The position numbers and the translations under genes were made by a program. This document shows, one piece after another, positions 6,348 through 14,972 of a stretch of DNA of 18,302 bases. Source of the stretch: SHZI01 sp964391025 (GTDB lineage Bacteria; Pseudomonadota; Gammaproteobacteria; Steroidobacterales; GCA-2729495); contig CAYMKJ010000139.1 of the NCBI GenBank assembly GCA_964391025.1, positions 1-18,302 on the forward strand, in the 5' to 3' direction. Every line of letters begins with the position of its first letter. The stretch's first letter is position 1. The notes under the pieces are model-generated. The model saw only the letters and a list, made by a program, of their open reading frames with translations. It made no database searches and was not told the origin of the DNA.

Positions 6348-7970
6348 TCAGATGTCCAGCTTCTTCGGCAGGTCAGGGCTGGGCTCCGCACCCATCACGA
6401 TCTCGCCCTTCCCAAGCTTGGAGTGCCGGAATCCGTAGAGAAAGTAGACGACCAGCCCGCCGAGCAGGTAGGTCACGAAGAATCCCCGGGTCTCAGGCTT
6501 GGCCATCAGCGACATCAAGAGGAACAGGCACATCAGCGCACCGAGAATCGGTGTCGCCGGGAACAATGGTGTTCTGAACGGGCGCTTGAGTTCCGGCGAC
6601 GAGTACCGGAGATAGAGCACCGTAATGCAAACGATGGCGAATGCTGCCAGCGAGCCGACGTTGGTGAGGTCGGCCAGGGCATCGAGCGACATCAGACCGG
6701 CACTGGCCGCTGCGATGCTGCCCACGATCAGCGTGTTGATCCAGGGCGTACGGAACTTCGGGTGCACGGTCGCGAGCGGCGCGGGCAGGAGGCCGTCCCG
6801 GGCCATCGTGTAGAAGATCCGGGTCTGCCCGTACAGCAGCACCAGCATCACCGAGGACAGGCCGGCGATGGCGCCGACCTTCACCAGGACAGCGAACCAG
6901 GGCAGGCCGATCAGGTTGACGGCTTTGGCGATGGGTGCCGGATCGTCAAGCTCGGTGTAGGGCACGATGCCCACGAGGACGGCGGCAGTGAAAATATAGA
7001 GAACAGTGCAGATCAGCAGCGAACCGAGGATGCCGATGGGCATGTCCCGGGCTGGATTCTTCGATTCCGCGCCCGCCGTCGATACCGCTTCGAAGCCGAT
7101 AGAGGCGAAGAAGATCGGGGCGGCACCGGAAATGAGACCACCGATGCCGTAACGGGAGGTGTTCTGGGCGGTCATGACATCCACGAGCGCCCGCCAGATG
7201 TCGGCCCAGAGGCCACGGGGCGTGCCGACGGGCGGTGGCGGGATCTCAGCCGGCACCAGCGGTGACCAGAGGTCGGGATTCACGTAGAAGCTGCCAATCA
7301 GGATGAAGGCGATGACGACCGAGAGCTTGATGGCGACGACGATATTGTTGACCGTGGTCGATTCCGAGATCCCGATGACCAGCAACGCGGTCACGGCCAG
7401 AATGGCGAGGAGAGCGGGCAGGTTGACAATCCCCTGGGCGACCACGACCCCCGCTTCCTTGATCTCGACGCCCGGCGCCGCCGTGAGTGCCGGGGCGATG
7501 TGAATGCCAACATCCTTCAGCAGGCTCACGAGGTAACCAGACCAGCCCACTGCCACCGTCGAGGCGGCAAGCCCGTACTCGAGGACGAGCAGGAGGCCCA
7601 TGACCCAGGCGGCCAGCTCACCCATTGCGGCGTAGGTATAGGAGTAGGCAGATCCAGACACCGGCACCGCCGAGGCCAGCTCCGCGTAGCAGAGCGCCAC
7701 AAACGTGCACAGCGTACCGGTAATAACGAAGGAGATCATGATTCCGGGCCCGGCAAAATCCGCGGCGGCCCGGCCGGTGAGAACGAAGATGCCGGTCCCG
7801 ATGATGCAACCGATGCCGAGCAGGACCAGGTTGAGTGCGCCGAGGCTGCGCTTGAGATCGCTCTGGGCATGTTCGGCGTGCATCTGCGCGACCGACTTGC
7901 GAATGAACAGACGGCGCAGGCCGGTCACTCGCGGTACGCGCCCGCCGACGGAAGCTGATACCTCAGACAT
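6348..7970 (-). CDS. APC-superfamily amino acid permease (cationic amino acid transporter type)
   Basis: From ATG 7970 the protein has 540 residues and about 12-14 membrane helices. It carries the APC signature LGIGCIIGTGIFVLTG in helix 1 (residues 51-66), the broken helix that binds substrate. It also has FFASIGFEAVSTAGAESKNPARDMPIGI around helix 6 and the following loop, a family hallmark. The N-terminus LRRLFIRKSVAQMHAE with SDLKRSLGALNL fits the YfnA/CAT-like subgroup (TC 2.A.3.3). The frame is open upstream to 8267, but that 99-residue extension is unlike any permease N-terminus. ATG 7970 is preceded by GGAGAG and by a TATACT -10 element at 8015-8010. It is transcribed divergently from acetoacetate-CoA ligase; a link to amino acid and ketone-body metabolism is only suggestive. 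Confidence 0.9.
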   Translation of the reverse strand: MSEVSASVGGRVPRVTGLRRLFIRKSVAQMHAEHAQSDLKRSLGALNLVLLGIGCIIGTGIFVLTGRAAADFAGPGIMISFVITGTLCTFVALCYAELASAVPVSGSAYSYTYAAMGELAAWVMGLLLVLEYGLAASTVAVGWSGYLVSLLKDVGIHIAPALTAAPGVEIKEAGVVVAQGIVNLPALLAILAVTALLVIGISESTTVNNIVVAIKLSVVIAFILIGSFYVNPDLWSPLVPAEIPPPPVGTPRGLWADIWRALVDVMTAQNTSRYGIGGLISGAAPIFFASIGFEAVSTAGAESKNPARDMPIGILGSLLICTVLYIFTAAVLVGIVPYTELDDPAPIAKAVNLIGLPWFAVLVKVGAIAGLSSVMLVLLYGQTRIFYTMARDGLLPAPLATVHPKFRTPWINTLIVGSIAAASAGLMSLDALADLTNVGSLAAFAIVCITVLYLRYSSPELKRPFRTPLFPATPILGALMCLFLLMSLMAKPETRGFFVTYLLGGLVVYFLYGFRHSKLGKGEIVMGAEPSPDLPKKLDI

Positions 7971-8009
7971 ATGCTCTCCAACCCCCGGCGCCAGCAGCCA
8001 AAGCGGGAG

Positions 8010-8015
8010 AGTATA
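8010..8015 (-). promoter_or_regulatory. Candidate -10 element of the permease gene
   Basis: TATACT on the leftward strand matches five of six bases of the sigma-70 -10 consensus. It would give a leader of roughly 30 bases before ATG 7970. No good -35 hexamer lies at 16-18 bases spacing, so an activator or an alternative promoter is possible. Confidence 0.35.
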
Positions 8016-8171
8016 CCCACAGAGGTGCGCAGTCCGTGACGCCTGCGGGCGTCCCGCCAACTTCTCCAGCCCTGGCGACGAACGGAATGGGAGTGCCGCC
8101 ATTGGCGACGTAAATGACGATGGCAAAGGCATAGGTTCCGGGGCCGGGTCCAGCACGAATCCTTCTGCGAC

Positions 8172-8177
8172 TACAAT
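8172..8177 (+). promoter_or_regulatory. Candidate -10 element of the acetoacetate-CoA ligase gene
   Basis: TACAAT matches five of six bases of the -10 consensus and lies about 57 bases before ATG 8234. No clear -35 is present at the usual spacing. A GACGCC/GGCGTC hairpin with a 4-base loop at 8038-8053 sits between this element and the opposite promoter. Confidence 0.35.
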
Positions 8178-8233
8178 CGGTCGATGAACACGGCACCGGC
8201 GGCTGCGTTGTGGTGAAGGTCGGGGTCTGACAG

Positions 8234-10183
<1,950 letters not shown>

Positions 10184-10234
10184 GACTCGCTTGCAGCACT
10201 GTCTCCGTGCCGTGCTCCTCACGCAGTTCCCATC

Positions 10235-10260
10235 GGGCACCTGCCGCTGCAGGTGTGCCC
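10235..10260 (+). terminator. Hairpin after the acetoacetate-CoA ligase gene
   Basis: GGGCAC (10235-10240) pairs with GTGCCC (10255-10260) and CTGC (10241-10244) pairs with GCAG (10249-10252), leaving a CGCT loop and a two-base bulge. It starts about 50 bases after the stop codon. There is no T-run afterwards, so intrinsic termination would be weak; a 3'-end protecting hairpin is an alternative. Confidence 0.35.
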
Positions 10261-10370
10261 GGAATCCTCCGCCTTATGTGACGAAGCTCTCAATAACCGG
10301 GACGTCGGGTGGTGGGGGTCCCGGGAGAGGCCTATATTGATTAGCAGTATTAACTTGAGGGATTCGGTTC

Positions 10371-11303
10371 ATGACGTCCACCCACATGAGAATTGGCTGT
10401 TTTCTGCCCGCTCTGCTGCTGGCGGCCTGCGGCGGCGGCGGCGGGGGCGGGGGCAGTGGTACAGGCTCCCTGAGCCTGGCGATCACGGATGCGCCGGTGG
10501 ATGGCGTGGATCAGGTCTGGGTGGAGTTCCAGTCCGTCGAGGTGAAGCCGAAAAGTGGTCCCGCCATCACGTTCGATTTCGACACGCCGTTGTCGGTGGA
10601 CCTCAAGACCCTCACGGGGGACAACACTGAAGTGCTCCTCAATAACGAGCAGGTACCCGCCGGTGAGTACAACTGGATCCGGCTCATCGTCAACGCGGAT
10701 TTTGACGGGGTTTTTGACTCCTACGTCGTGACGGAGACGGGGGGGCAGGTGGAGATCCGCGTGCCCAGCGGTGAGGTGAAGCTGGTCAGCGGTTTCACGG
10801 TGGTGGAGGGCGGTGAGGCGAGCTTTGTCATTGACTGGAATCTCCGGATGGGCCTGACAGCACCGCCGGGCCAGGCCGGGTATCTCCTGAAGCCCGCGTT
10901 TCGCATTGTCGACCTGCAGGAATACGGCGGCATCGAGGGCACGGTGGCCACCGACCTCATTACGGCGGAGTCCTGCACGGCGGACCCGAACACGGGCGAG
11001 GGCAACGACGTCTACGTGTTCGCGGGCGCCGGTGAGACGCCGGATGACGTGGACGGCGTGGGCTCCCAGCCCCTCACCACGGCCCGGGTGACGCTGAACG
11101 ACACCACGGGCGACTACGGCTACGCGGTGCCTTTCCTGGCGCCCGGCGCGTACACGCTGGCGTTCACCTGCCAGGCCCGCAACGACGTGTCGCCCGATCC
11201 CCTGGTGCCCCCGCCGGATCTCGCGGCTGACAATGCCATTGCGTTCACGCCGGGCGTGGATGCCACGGTGGTGGCGGATCAGACGGCCACAGTTAATTTC
11301 TGA
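10371..11303 (+). CDS. DUF4382-domain lipoprotein
   Basis: The 310-residue product has a lipoprotein signal peptide ending in LLLAAC, with Cys20 as the predicted lipidated residue, and then a run of eight glycines (21-28) as a flexible tether. Residues 33-170 match the DUF4382 pattern: GSLSLAITDAPVDGVDQVWVEFQSVEV followed by VDLKTLTG, and later GEYNWIRLIVNADFDG. The rest is a beta-rich carboxypeptidase-regulatory-like region (IEGTVATDL, ARVTLNDTTGDYGYAVPFLAPGAYTL). It is probably anchored in the outer membrane, and its cellular role is unknown for the family. The start at 10371 has GAGGG nine bases upstream. No neighbour points to a function. The gene ends convergent with the small secreted protein gene, 131 bases away. 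Confidence 0.85.
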   Translation: MTSTHMRIGCFLPALLLAACGGGGGGGGSGTGSLSLAITDAPVDGVDQVWVEFQSVEVKPKSGPAITFDFDTPLSVDLKTLTGDNTEVLLNNEQVPAGEYNWIRLIVNADFDGVFDSYVVTETGGQVEIRVPSGEVKLVSGFTVVEGGEASFVIDWNLRMGLTAPPGQAGYLLKPAFRIVDLQEYGGIEGTVATDLITAESCTADPNTGEGNDVYVFAGAGETPDDVDGVGSQPLTTARVTLNDTTGDYGYAVPFLAPGAYTLAFTCQARNDVSPDPLVPPPDLAADNAIAFTPGVDATVVADQTATVNF

Positions 11304-11339
11304 ACCTGGCCTAACAGTACTCGCCCCATCCCCGGGCGG

Positions 11340-11365
11340 GTCAGTGGCCCGCAATGGCCGCTGAC
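11340..11365. terminator. Hairpin between two convergent genes
   Basis: GTCAGTGGCC (11340-11349) and GGCCGCTGAC (11356-11365) form a 10-bp stem, with one G-U pair if transcribed, around a CGCAAT loop. A second small perfect stem, GGGCTC/GAGCCC, lies at 11400-11414. They sit between the stops of the convergent genes at 11303 and 11435, where terminators are expected. Neither is followed by a T-run on either strand, so the call is tentative. Confidence 0.35.
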
Positions 11366-11434
11366 CTCCGGGGCGGACGTTGACTGACCGCGTTGCCGTG
11401 GGCTCCTTGAGCCCGGAGTGTGGACCTGCACTTG

Positions 11435-11833
11435 TTACTGGCGGGCCACCTGGGCGAGGCTCACGCTGGTGTTGTATTTCTTCCTGCTGTCCCCGTTGAA
11501 GCTACCGATCAGCGTCATGCCGTCATGTAGCCTGGAGGCGCTGGCCAGCTTGATCTTCGTGGCCATGATCAGCTGGCACTCGCCCGGCTCGACCAGGGCT
11601 ACCTTGCCATCGTAGGTGACCTTCAGCGGCACCGCGTCGCGGTCCTCTTCCATACAGACCCGGTAGCCCTTGATCTGAGCCCCCCGAAGCACGGTTTTTG
11701 TTTCGCCATTGTCCAATTGGAACTCACCCACGCTGGCAAGCAGCGTGTCGGTAGAGTCCGCCCGTGCCAGCGACGACCCCCCTAGCAGGCCGGCACCGAT
11801 CAGGGCGACGACACAGATTTGGCGCTTGTTCAT
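11435..11833 (-). CDS. Small secreted protein of unknown function
   Basis: I do not recognise a family. The 132-residue product has a clear Sec signal peptide: positively charged start MNKR, a hydrophobic core (residues 6-20) and a likely signal peptidase I site after LARA (22-25), giving a mature protein of about 107 residues. The mature part is probably beta-rich and has exactly two cysteines, Cys60 and Cys86, which could form a disulfide in the periplasm. An exemplary AAGGAG ribosome-binding site 8 bases before ATG 11833 supports the start and suggests strong translation. It is divergent from the Crp-like gene across a 348-base region that contains a strong terminator, so its leader may be subject to attenuation. 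It stands alone as a gene. Confidence 0.75.
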   Translation of the reverse strand: MNKRQICVVALIGAGLLGGSSLARADSTDTLLASVGEFQLDNGETKTVLRGAQIKGYRVCMEEDRDAVPLKVTYDGKVALVEPGECQLIMATKIKLASASRLHDGMTLIGSFNGDSRKKYNTSVSLAQVARQ

Positions 11834-11959
11834 GGCTGCACTCCTTATGGTTTTTATGACGGTCTTCTAGCTTTTGTCCCGGAAACGCGGCGCCGGGCCC
11901 GTCACAGAGGCTGCTCCCCAATCACCCGCCCGTGTGTCGCGAGCCGGACACGAAGGTGG

Positions 11960-11996
11960 AAAAAGCCCCGACAGGCCTTGCCGAGAGGGGTTTTTT
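11960..11996. terminator. Strong bidirectional Rho-independent terminator without an upstream gene
   Basis: The arms AAAAAGCCCC (11960-11969) and GGGGTTTTTT (11987-11996) flank a region with a small inner GGC/GCC stem. Read rightward it is a GC stem followed by T6; read leftward it is a GC stem followed by T5. Both flanking protein genes start, rather than end, beside it. It therefore terminates either an unannotated small RNA or a regulated leader. Confidence 0.72.
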
Positions 11997-12080
11997 GCTG
12001 CGGAATGTCATCCCGCGGACACACCTTGTGAGATTCCGGACCCAGGTTGTGTCAGCGTCTTGACTCTGGCGTCAGACCTC

Positions 12081-12098
12081 TGTGGCTGAAAAAACACA
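12081..12098. promoter_or_regulatory. TGTG-N10-CACA palindrome, upstream copy
   Basis: TGTG (12081-12084) and CACA (12095-12098) are separated by ten bases, with one further matching flank base on each side (CTGTG/CACAG). It lies where the -10 region of the TTGACT promoter-like hexamer would be. The classic CRP box has an N8 gap between TGTG and CACA, so this is a variant at best. Confidence 0.35.
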
Positions 12099-12110
12099 GG
12101 TCGGATGTCC

Positions 12111-12128
12111 TGTGCCAGACTAGGCACA
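12111..12128. promoter_or_regulatory. TGTG-N10-CACA palindrome, downstream copy
   Basis: TGTGCC (12111-12116) and GGCACA (12123-12128) form a perfect 6-bp inverted repeat around AGACTA. Its centre is 30 bp, close to three helical turns, from the centre of the copy at 12081-12098. It lies 53 bases upstream of the Crp-like start codon and could be an autoregulatory operator. Confidence 0.4.
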
Positions 12129-12135
12129 CGCTCTC

Positions 12136-12185
12136 GCAAGCCAAGGATGGTTTTCATGACAGCAAGCCAAGGATGGTTCCCATGA
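12136..12185 (+). repeat. Tandem 24-bp duplication of a ribosome-binding-site/start-codon unit
   Basis: Copy one is 12136-12159 and copy two is 12162-12185, with 22 of 24 positions identical and a period of 26 bases; the differences are TT versus CC at the fifth and sixth bases before the end of each ATGA. Each copy carries AAGGA followed 8 bases later by ATG. The second copy holds the real start of the Crp-like gene and the first is a duplicate start signal. Confidence 0.9.
12156..12185 (+). CDS. Possible 9-codon leader peptide overlapping the Crp-like start
   Basis: The start codon of the first duplicated unit opens a short frame encoding MTASQGWFP, ending with TGA at 12183-12185. That stop overlaps the Crp-like ATG (12182-12184) as ATGA, the arrangement seen in translationally coupled genes. 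Its ribosome-binding site is as good as that of the regulator gene. It may be a by-product of the duplication, but as placed it should affect how ribosomes reach the regulator start. Confidence 0.4.
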   Translation: MTASQGWFP

Positions 12186-12874
12186 AGAGTGTGGCAAGAG
12201 CAGTCTTTCAGAACAACGAGCTGCTGCGACACCTGGACAGTGCTGGCATCGATCAGGTCGCAAAGCTGGCCACGCGGCGCAGCTACGACCACGGTGCGAC
12301 GATCTTCGCCGACGGCGATCCCGCCGATGCGATCTACGGCGTGATTTCCGGGCAGGTGCAGATCAGCGCAAGGACGTCCAGCCAGGAGGAAATCTTTCTT
12401 GACGCCTACGGGTCCGGCAAGATCTTTGGCCTGATTTCCGGCATCGACGGGATTGTGCGGTGTGCAACGGCACGGGCTGCGCCGACGACAGAGGTATTTG
12501 TGATTTGCCGCAGCCATTTCCTGCGGCTGATTGCCGCGGACCCGCTGCTGTTGATGGGTCTGGTTGCCGTGTTCTGTCAACGCCAGCGGACCGCAACCCG
12601 GTTGATCATCGGCGAGTACGCCCAGCGGGATATCCCGGCACGGCTGGCGCACCGGGTACTCGAGTTGACCGGGTTAGACACGAGCAGCAGGAGTTGCCTG
12701 GACATCACCCAGGCCGAGCTGGCCAAGTTCGTCTTCGTCTCGCGGCAGGTGGTCAACCATTACCTGAGCGAGTGGCACAGCCGAGGTTGGGTCTCCAAGT
12801 CGCCTCGCCAACTGCGCGTGACTGATCGCCAGGCATTAGTGGCGGTGGCGACCAGCGGCAATACCGGCGAATGA
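12182..12874 (+). CDS. Crp/Fnr-family transcriptional regulator
   Basis: From ATG 12182 the product has 230 residues: an N-terminal cyclic-nucleotide-binding-like beta roll (about 15-130), a dimer helix and a C-terminal winged helix (about 150-215). The roll includes HGATIFADGDPADAIYGVISGQVQI. The helix-turn-helix is DITQAELAKFVFVSRQVVNHYLSEW (174-198). The FNR-type cysteine cluster is absent. The CRP phosphate cassette GEL...RSA is replaced by FGLISGIDGIVRCATA, lacking the ligand-binding glutamate. The CRP recognition residues R-E-x-x-x-R appear as R-Q-V-V-N, so ligand and site preference should differ from CRP. The frame is open to 12047, but ATG 12182 has AAGGA eight bases upstream. The gene converges with tadD, 38 bases apart. 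Confidence 0.88.
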   Translation: MKSVARAVFQNNELLRHLDSAGIDQVAKLATRRSYDHGATIFADGDPADAIYGVISGQVQISARTSSQEEIFLDAYGSGKIFGLISGIDGIVRCATARAAPTTEVFVICRSHFLRLIAADPLLLMGLVAVFCQRQRTATRLIIGEYAQRDIPARLAHRVLELTGLDTSSRSCLDITQAELAKFVFVSRQVVNHYLSEWHSRGWVSKSPRQLRVTDRQALVAVATSGNTGE

Positions 12875-12912
12875 CCGGGGCACAGCGGCGAAAGCGGGTG
12901 TACCTGGCGGTG

Positions 12913-13929
12913 CTAACGTGCCGCGACGGCCCCGGCTTTGCCGGCAGGGTCTTGCCACGTGGCGCTCTGCGCCTCATCCCGGGTCCCGGTGTCAGGACCC
13001 TGCGTTCTTGAGCGGTCTGCCGCGGCAGCCTGGGCGCGGCGGACGCGCTTCAGGTTCTGCTGGGCTGTCTCATAGTAGGACGGCGAGAGGCGAATCGCTT
13101 CGGCGAGATGCGCTTCGGCGATGTCCAGGTCACCATTCTGAAGGGCGATGTAGGCGACGTCGTTATGAGTTTTGGCCTTGTCCATGACTGAGCCCATGAC
13201 CTCGACGGCGCGCTCGTAATCGCCCCGCCGTGCGTGGAGCAGACCCATGTTGGCCAGCGCTGCCCGATGCCCGGGCTCCAGTGCCAGGGCTTGCCCGTAA
13301 AACTGCTCAGCCTGGTCAAGATCACCGGCGAGGTAATGCGAGTACCCGAGGTTATTGAGCAGCATGGCGGAATCCGGATTTGTGGCCAGCGCGGCCTCGT
13401 AGTGCTGGATCGCCGTCGCGTAGTCTTCTGATGCATCGGCGAGCACGCCGAGAGCGTTATGCGACCGCCATCGGCTGGGGTCGATTGCCACGGCCTCCTT
13501 CAGATGCACGGCGCCATTCTCACGCTGCTTGCTATCGAGGTAGAGCATGCCGAGTTCCTCGTGCGCCTGGGCATGTTTGGGGTCGTACTTGATGGTCATG
13601 GCGAAAGCCTGGGCTGCCGGCTGCTTCTTGCCCAGCTGGGAGTAGATCCAGCCGACGCGGAACCACAGGTCTGCGGATGGCTCCACTTCGATCGCCTGGT
13701 TGTACAAGCCCGCGGCGCGATCGAACTCTCCGCGGCGCGCTGCCAGATCGGCCGCCTGAATGATCTCGGTGGATGAGAGCTTCCGCAATGCCTCGGCGCG
13801 GGCCTTGGACGGATCCTCCGGCGGCTTGGTGGCGCCCACACCCGCCGTGCAGGCACTGATGACGCAGAAAATGACGCCCGTGCCGAGGAGCCGGCTGGAT
13901 ATGCCTTGCTGTGTAGAAGAATTCGCCAT
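12913..13929 (-). CDS. tadD: TadD-like TPR lipoprotein
   Basis: From ATG 13929 the product has 338 residues. It has a lipoprotein signal peptide ending in VISAC (Cys27 lipidated) and then about seven tetratricopeptide repeats across residues 45-290, for example SADLWFRVGWIYSQLGKKQPAAQAF and LLNNLGYSHYLAGDLDQAEQFYGQALALEP. TadD proteins are thought to act like pilotins, helping the outer-membrane secretin of the Tad pilus to assemble. The tail after 300 is low-complexity and charged. A GTG at 13938 is also in frame, but AGAGG lies 8 bases before ATG 13929 and too close to the GTG. It follows tadC by 68 bases on the same strand and is the last gene of the cluster here. A generic TPR protein is the alternative; position favours TadD. 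Confidence 0.8.
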   Translation of the reverse strand: MANSSTQQGISSRLLGTGVIFCVISACTAGVGATKPPEDPSKARAEALRKLSSTEIIQAADLAARRGEFDRAAGLYNQAIEVEPSADLWFRVGWIYSQLGKKQPAAQAFAMTIKYDPKHAQAHEELGMLYLDSKQRENGAVHLKEAVAIDPSRWRSHNALGVLADASEDYATAIQHYEAALATNPDSAMLLNNLGYSHYLAGDLDQAEQFYGQALALEPGHRAALANMGLLHARRGDYERAVEVMGSVMDKAKTHNDVAYIALQNGDLDIAEAHLAEAIRLSPSYYETAQQNLKRVRRAQAAAADRSRTQGPDTGTRDEAQSATWQDPAGKAGAVAAR

Positions 13930-13997
13930 GTGACCCACCTCTCAGGGGTAATCCTACGGGTACCCTGGCGCGGAATCTGCCAAATCCGTCAAGGATG

Positions 13998-14963
13998 TTA
14001 CGGGGCCAGCGTGCCGAAAACGGAGACCAGCCGGATCACCGCAGGGCCAATGGCCACTGTGAAGAACGACGGAAACAGGCAGAGCACCAGCGGAAAGATG
14101 AGCTTGGTGCTCATCTTGGCGGCCTCTTCCTCAGCCTTCTGCATACGCTTGTCCCGGAACTCCTCGGAATAGATCCGCAGGGCATCGGCGACGCTCGTGC
14201 CAAAACGCATGGTCTGGATCAGCAGGCTGACCAGGCCCCGGATGTCGTCAAGACCGGTGCGGTCAGCCAGGTTGCGCAATGCCTGGCTGCGATCAACGCC
14301 GGCCCGTATCTCGGCGTTGACGAGGGATAGTTCCCTGGCCAGTTCAGCGTGGCTGACCACCAGCTCGTCGGCAACGCGCTGAATGGCGGCTGACAGTCCG
14401 AGACCCGACTCAACGCAGACCACCAGCAGATCCAGTGCGTCGGGAAAGCCGTGGCGCAGCGTGCGCAGACGGCGCTCCTGCAGGCGGTGGAGGACGGCGC
14501 CGGGGACCACCATGCCAAGGCCGGCGGCCAGGGTCGTGTAAAGCAGCAGCTCCTGGGTGGGCAGCTCGGGAAACCACTGCCCCGCGACCAGCACCAGGGC
14601 AGGCAGCATGAGCAACAGTCCCGCCTTGATGCAGTAGAAGATTCCCAGCGCGTTTGGTGAACGAAATCCAGCGTAGGTCAGCTGCTTGGTGACCTTGCTG
14701 CGCTCCACCTCCGATTTTGGCACCACCCACGCGGCAATCGGCCCGACGATGCCTTGTACGGTGAGCAGCAACCGCCCGTCCGGTCCCTTCACTGGAGCGC
14801 CGCCCGCAAGCCGGCGGCGCACGGGGTCTGTTGCGCCCACTAAGACGTAGGACAGGCCGAGCCCGAATGCCAGCATTGCGCCGCCCGCCAGCGCAATGAA
14901 CAGGATGCGGAGCGCGTTGGGGTTCAGGAGCCAGCTGTTGACGATTGGTGTCAGGTTGTCCAT
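13998..14963 (-). CDS. tadC: TadC, inner-membrane platform protein of the Tad pilus system
   Basis: A 321-residue type II secretion F-domain protein. There is one hydrophobic segment near residues 19-42, two adjacent ones around 105-165 and a last one around 285-315. The cytoplasmic T2SSF domain between them contains RHGFPDALDLLVVCVESGLGLSAAIQRVADEL and later ALRNLADRTGLDDIRGLVSLLIQTMRFGTSVADALR, a typical TadC stretch. With TadB it forms the inner-membrane platform on which the TadA motor extends and retracts the pilus. Its start lies 9 bases after the tadB stop, and its AGGA ribosome-binding site overlaps that stop, so translation is probably coupled. Confidence 0.92.
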   Translation of the reverse strand: MDNLTPIVNSWLLNPNALRILFIALAGGAMLAFGLGLSYVLVGATDPVRRRLAGGAPVKGPDGRLLLTVQGIVGPIAAWVVPKSEVERSKVTKQLTYAGFRSPNALGIFYCIKAGLLLMLPALVLVAGQWFPELPTQELLLYTTLAAGLGMVVPGAVLHRLQERRLRTLRHGFPDALDLLVVCVESGLGLSAAIQRVADELVVSHAELARELSLVNAEIRAGVDRSQALRNLADRTGLDDIRGLVSLLIQTMRFGTSVADALRIYSEEFRDKRMQKAEEEAAKMSTKLIFPLVLCLFPSFFTVAIGPAVIRLVSVFGTLAP

Positions 14964-14972
14964 GGGTCGGTC

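Larger units (their letters stand above)
11834..12181. other. 348-bp divergent intergenic region rich in regulatory signals
   Basis: No protein gene fits here. From left to right it holds the leader of the leftward secreted-protein gene; a hairpin at 11923-11958 (outer CACC/GGTG, inner CGTGT/ACACG); a strong bidirectional terminator at 11960-11996; and a CGGAAT/ATTCCG inverted repeat (12001-12006 and 12033-12038). It continues with a TTGACT -35-like hexamer (12060-12065), two TGTG-N10-CACA palindromes and a tandem 24-bp duplication that ends on the start codon of the Crp-like gene. A small RNA gene or leader attenuator is possible. Confidence 0.6.

Noticed and set aside
6234..7265. Open frame of 343 codons on the rightward strand, antisense to the permease gene.
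   Set aside because: Its product is rich in Arg, Gln, His and Gly with no hydrophobic pattern or motif, and the leftward permease frame there is certain. It is a by-product of high GC content.
8038..8053. GACGCC/GGCGTC hairpin between the divergent permease and ligase genes as a riboswitch.
   Set aside because: It is only a 6-bp stem with no conserved riboswitch core or expression platform, and such hairpins are frequent in GC-rich DNA.
10350..11354. Open frame of 334 codons on the leftward strand, antisense to the DUF4382 lipoprotein.
   Set aside because: The lipoprotein frame has a signal peptide, lipobox and family motifs. The antisense frame is low-complexity Arg/His-rich and has no credible start context.
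12047..12181. A 45-residue N-terminal extension of the Crp-like regulator.
   Set aside because: It covers the operator-like palindromes and the duplicated start units. ATG 12182 has the better ribosome-binding site and gives the normal family length.
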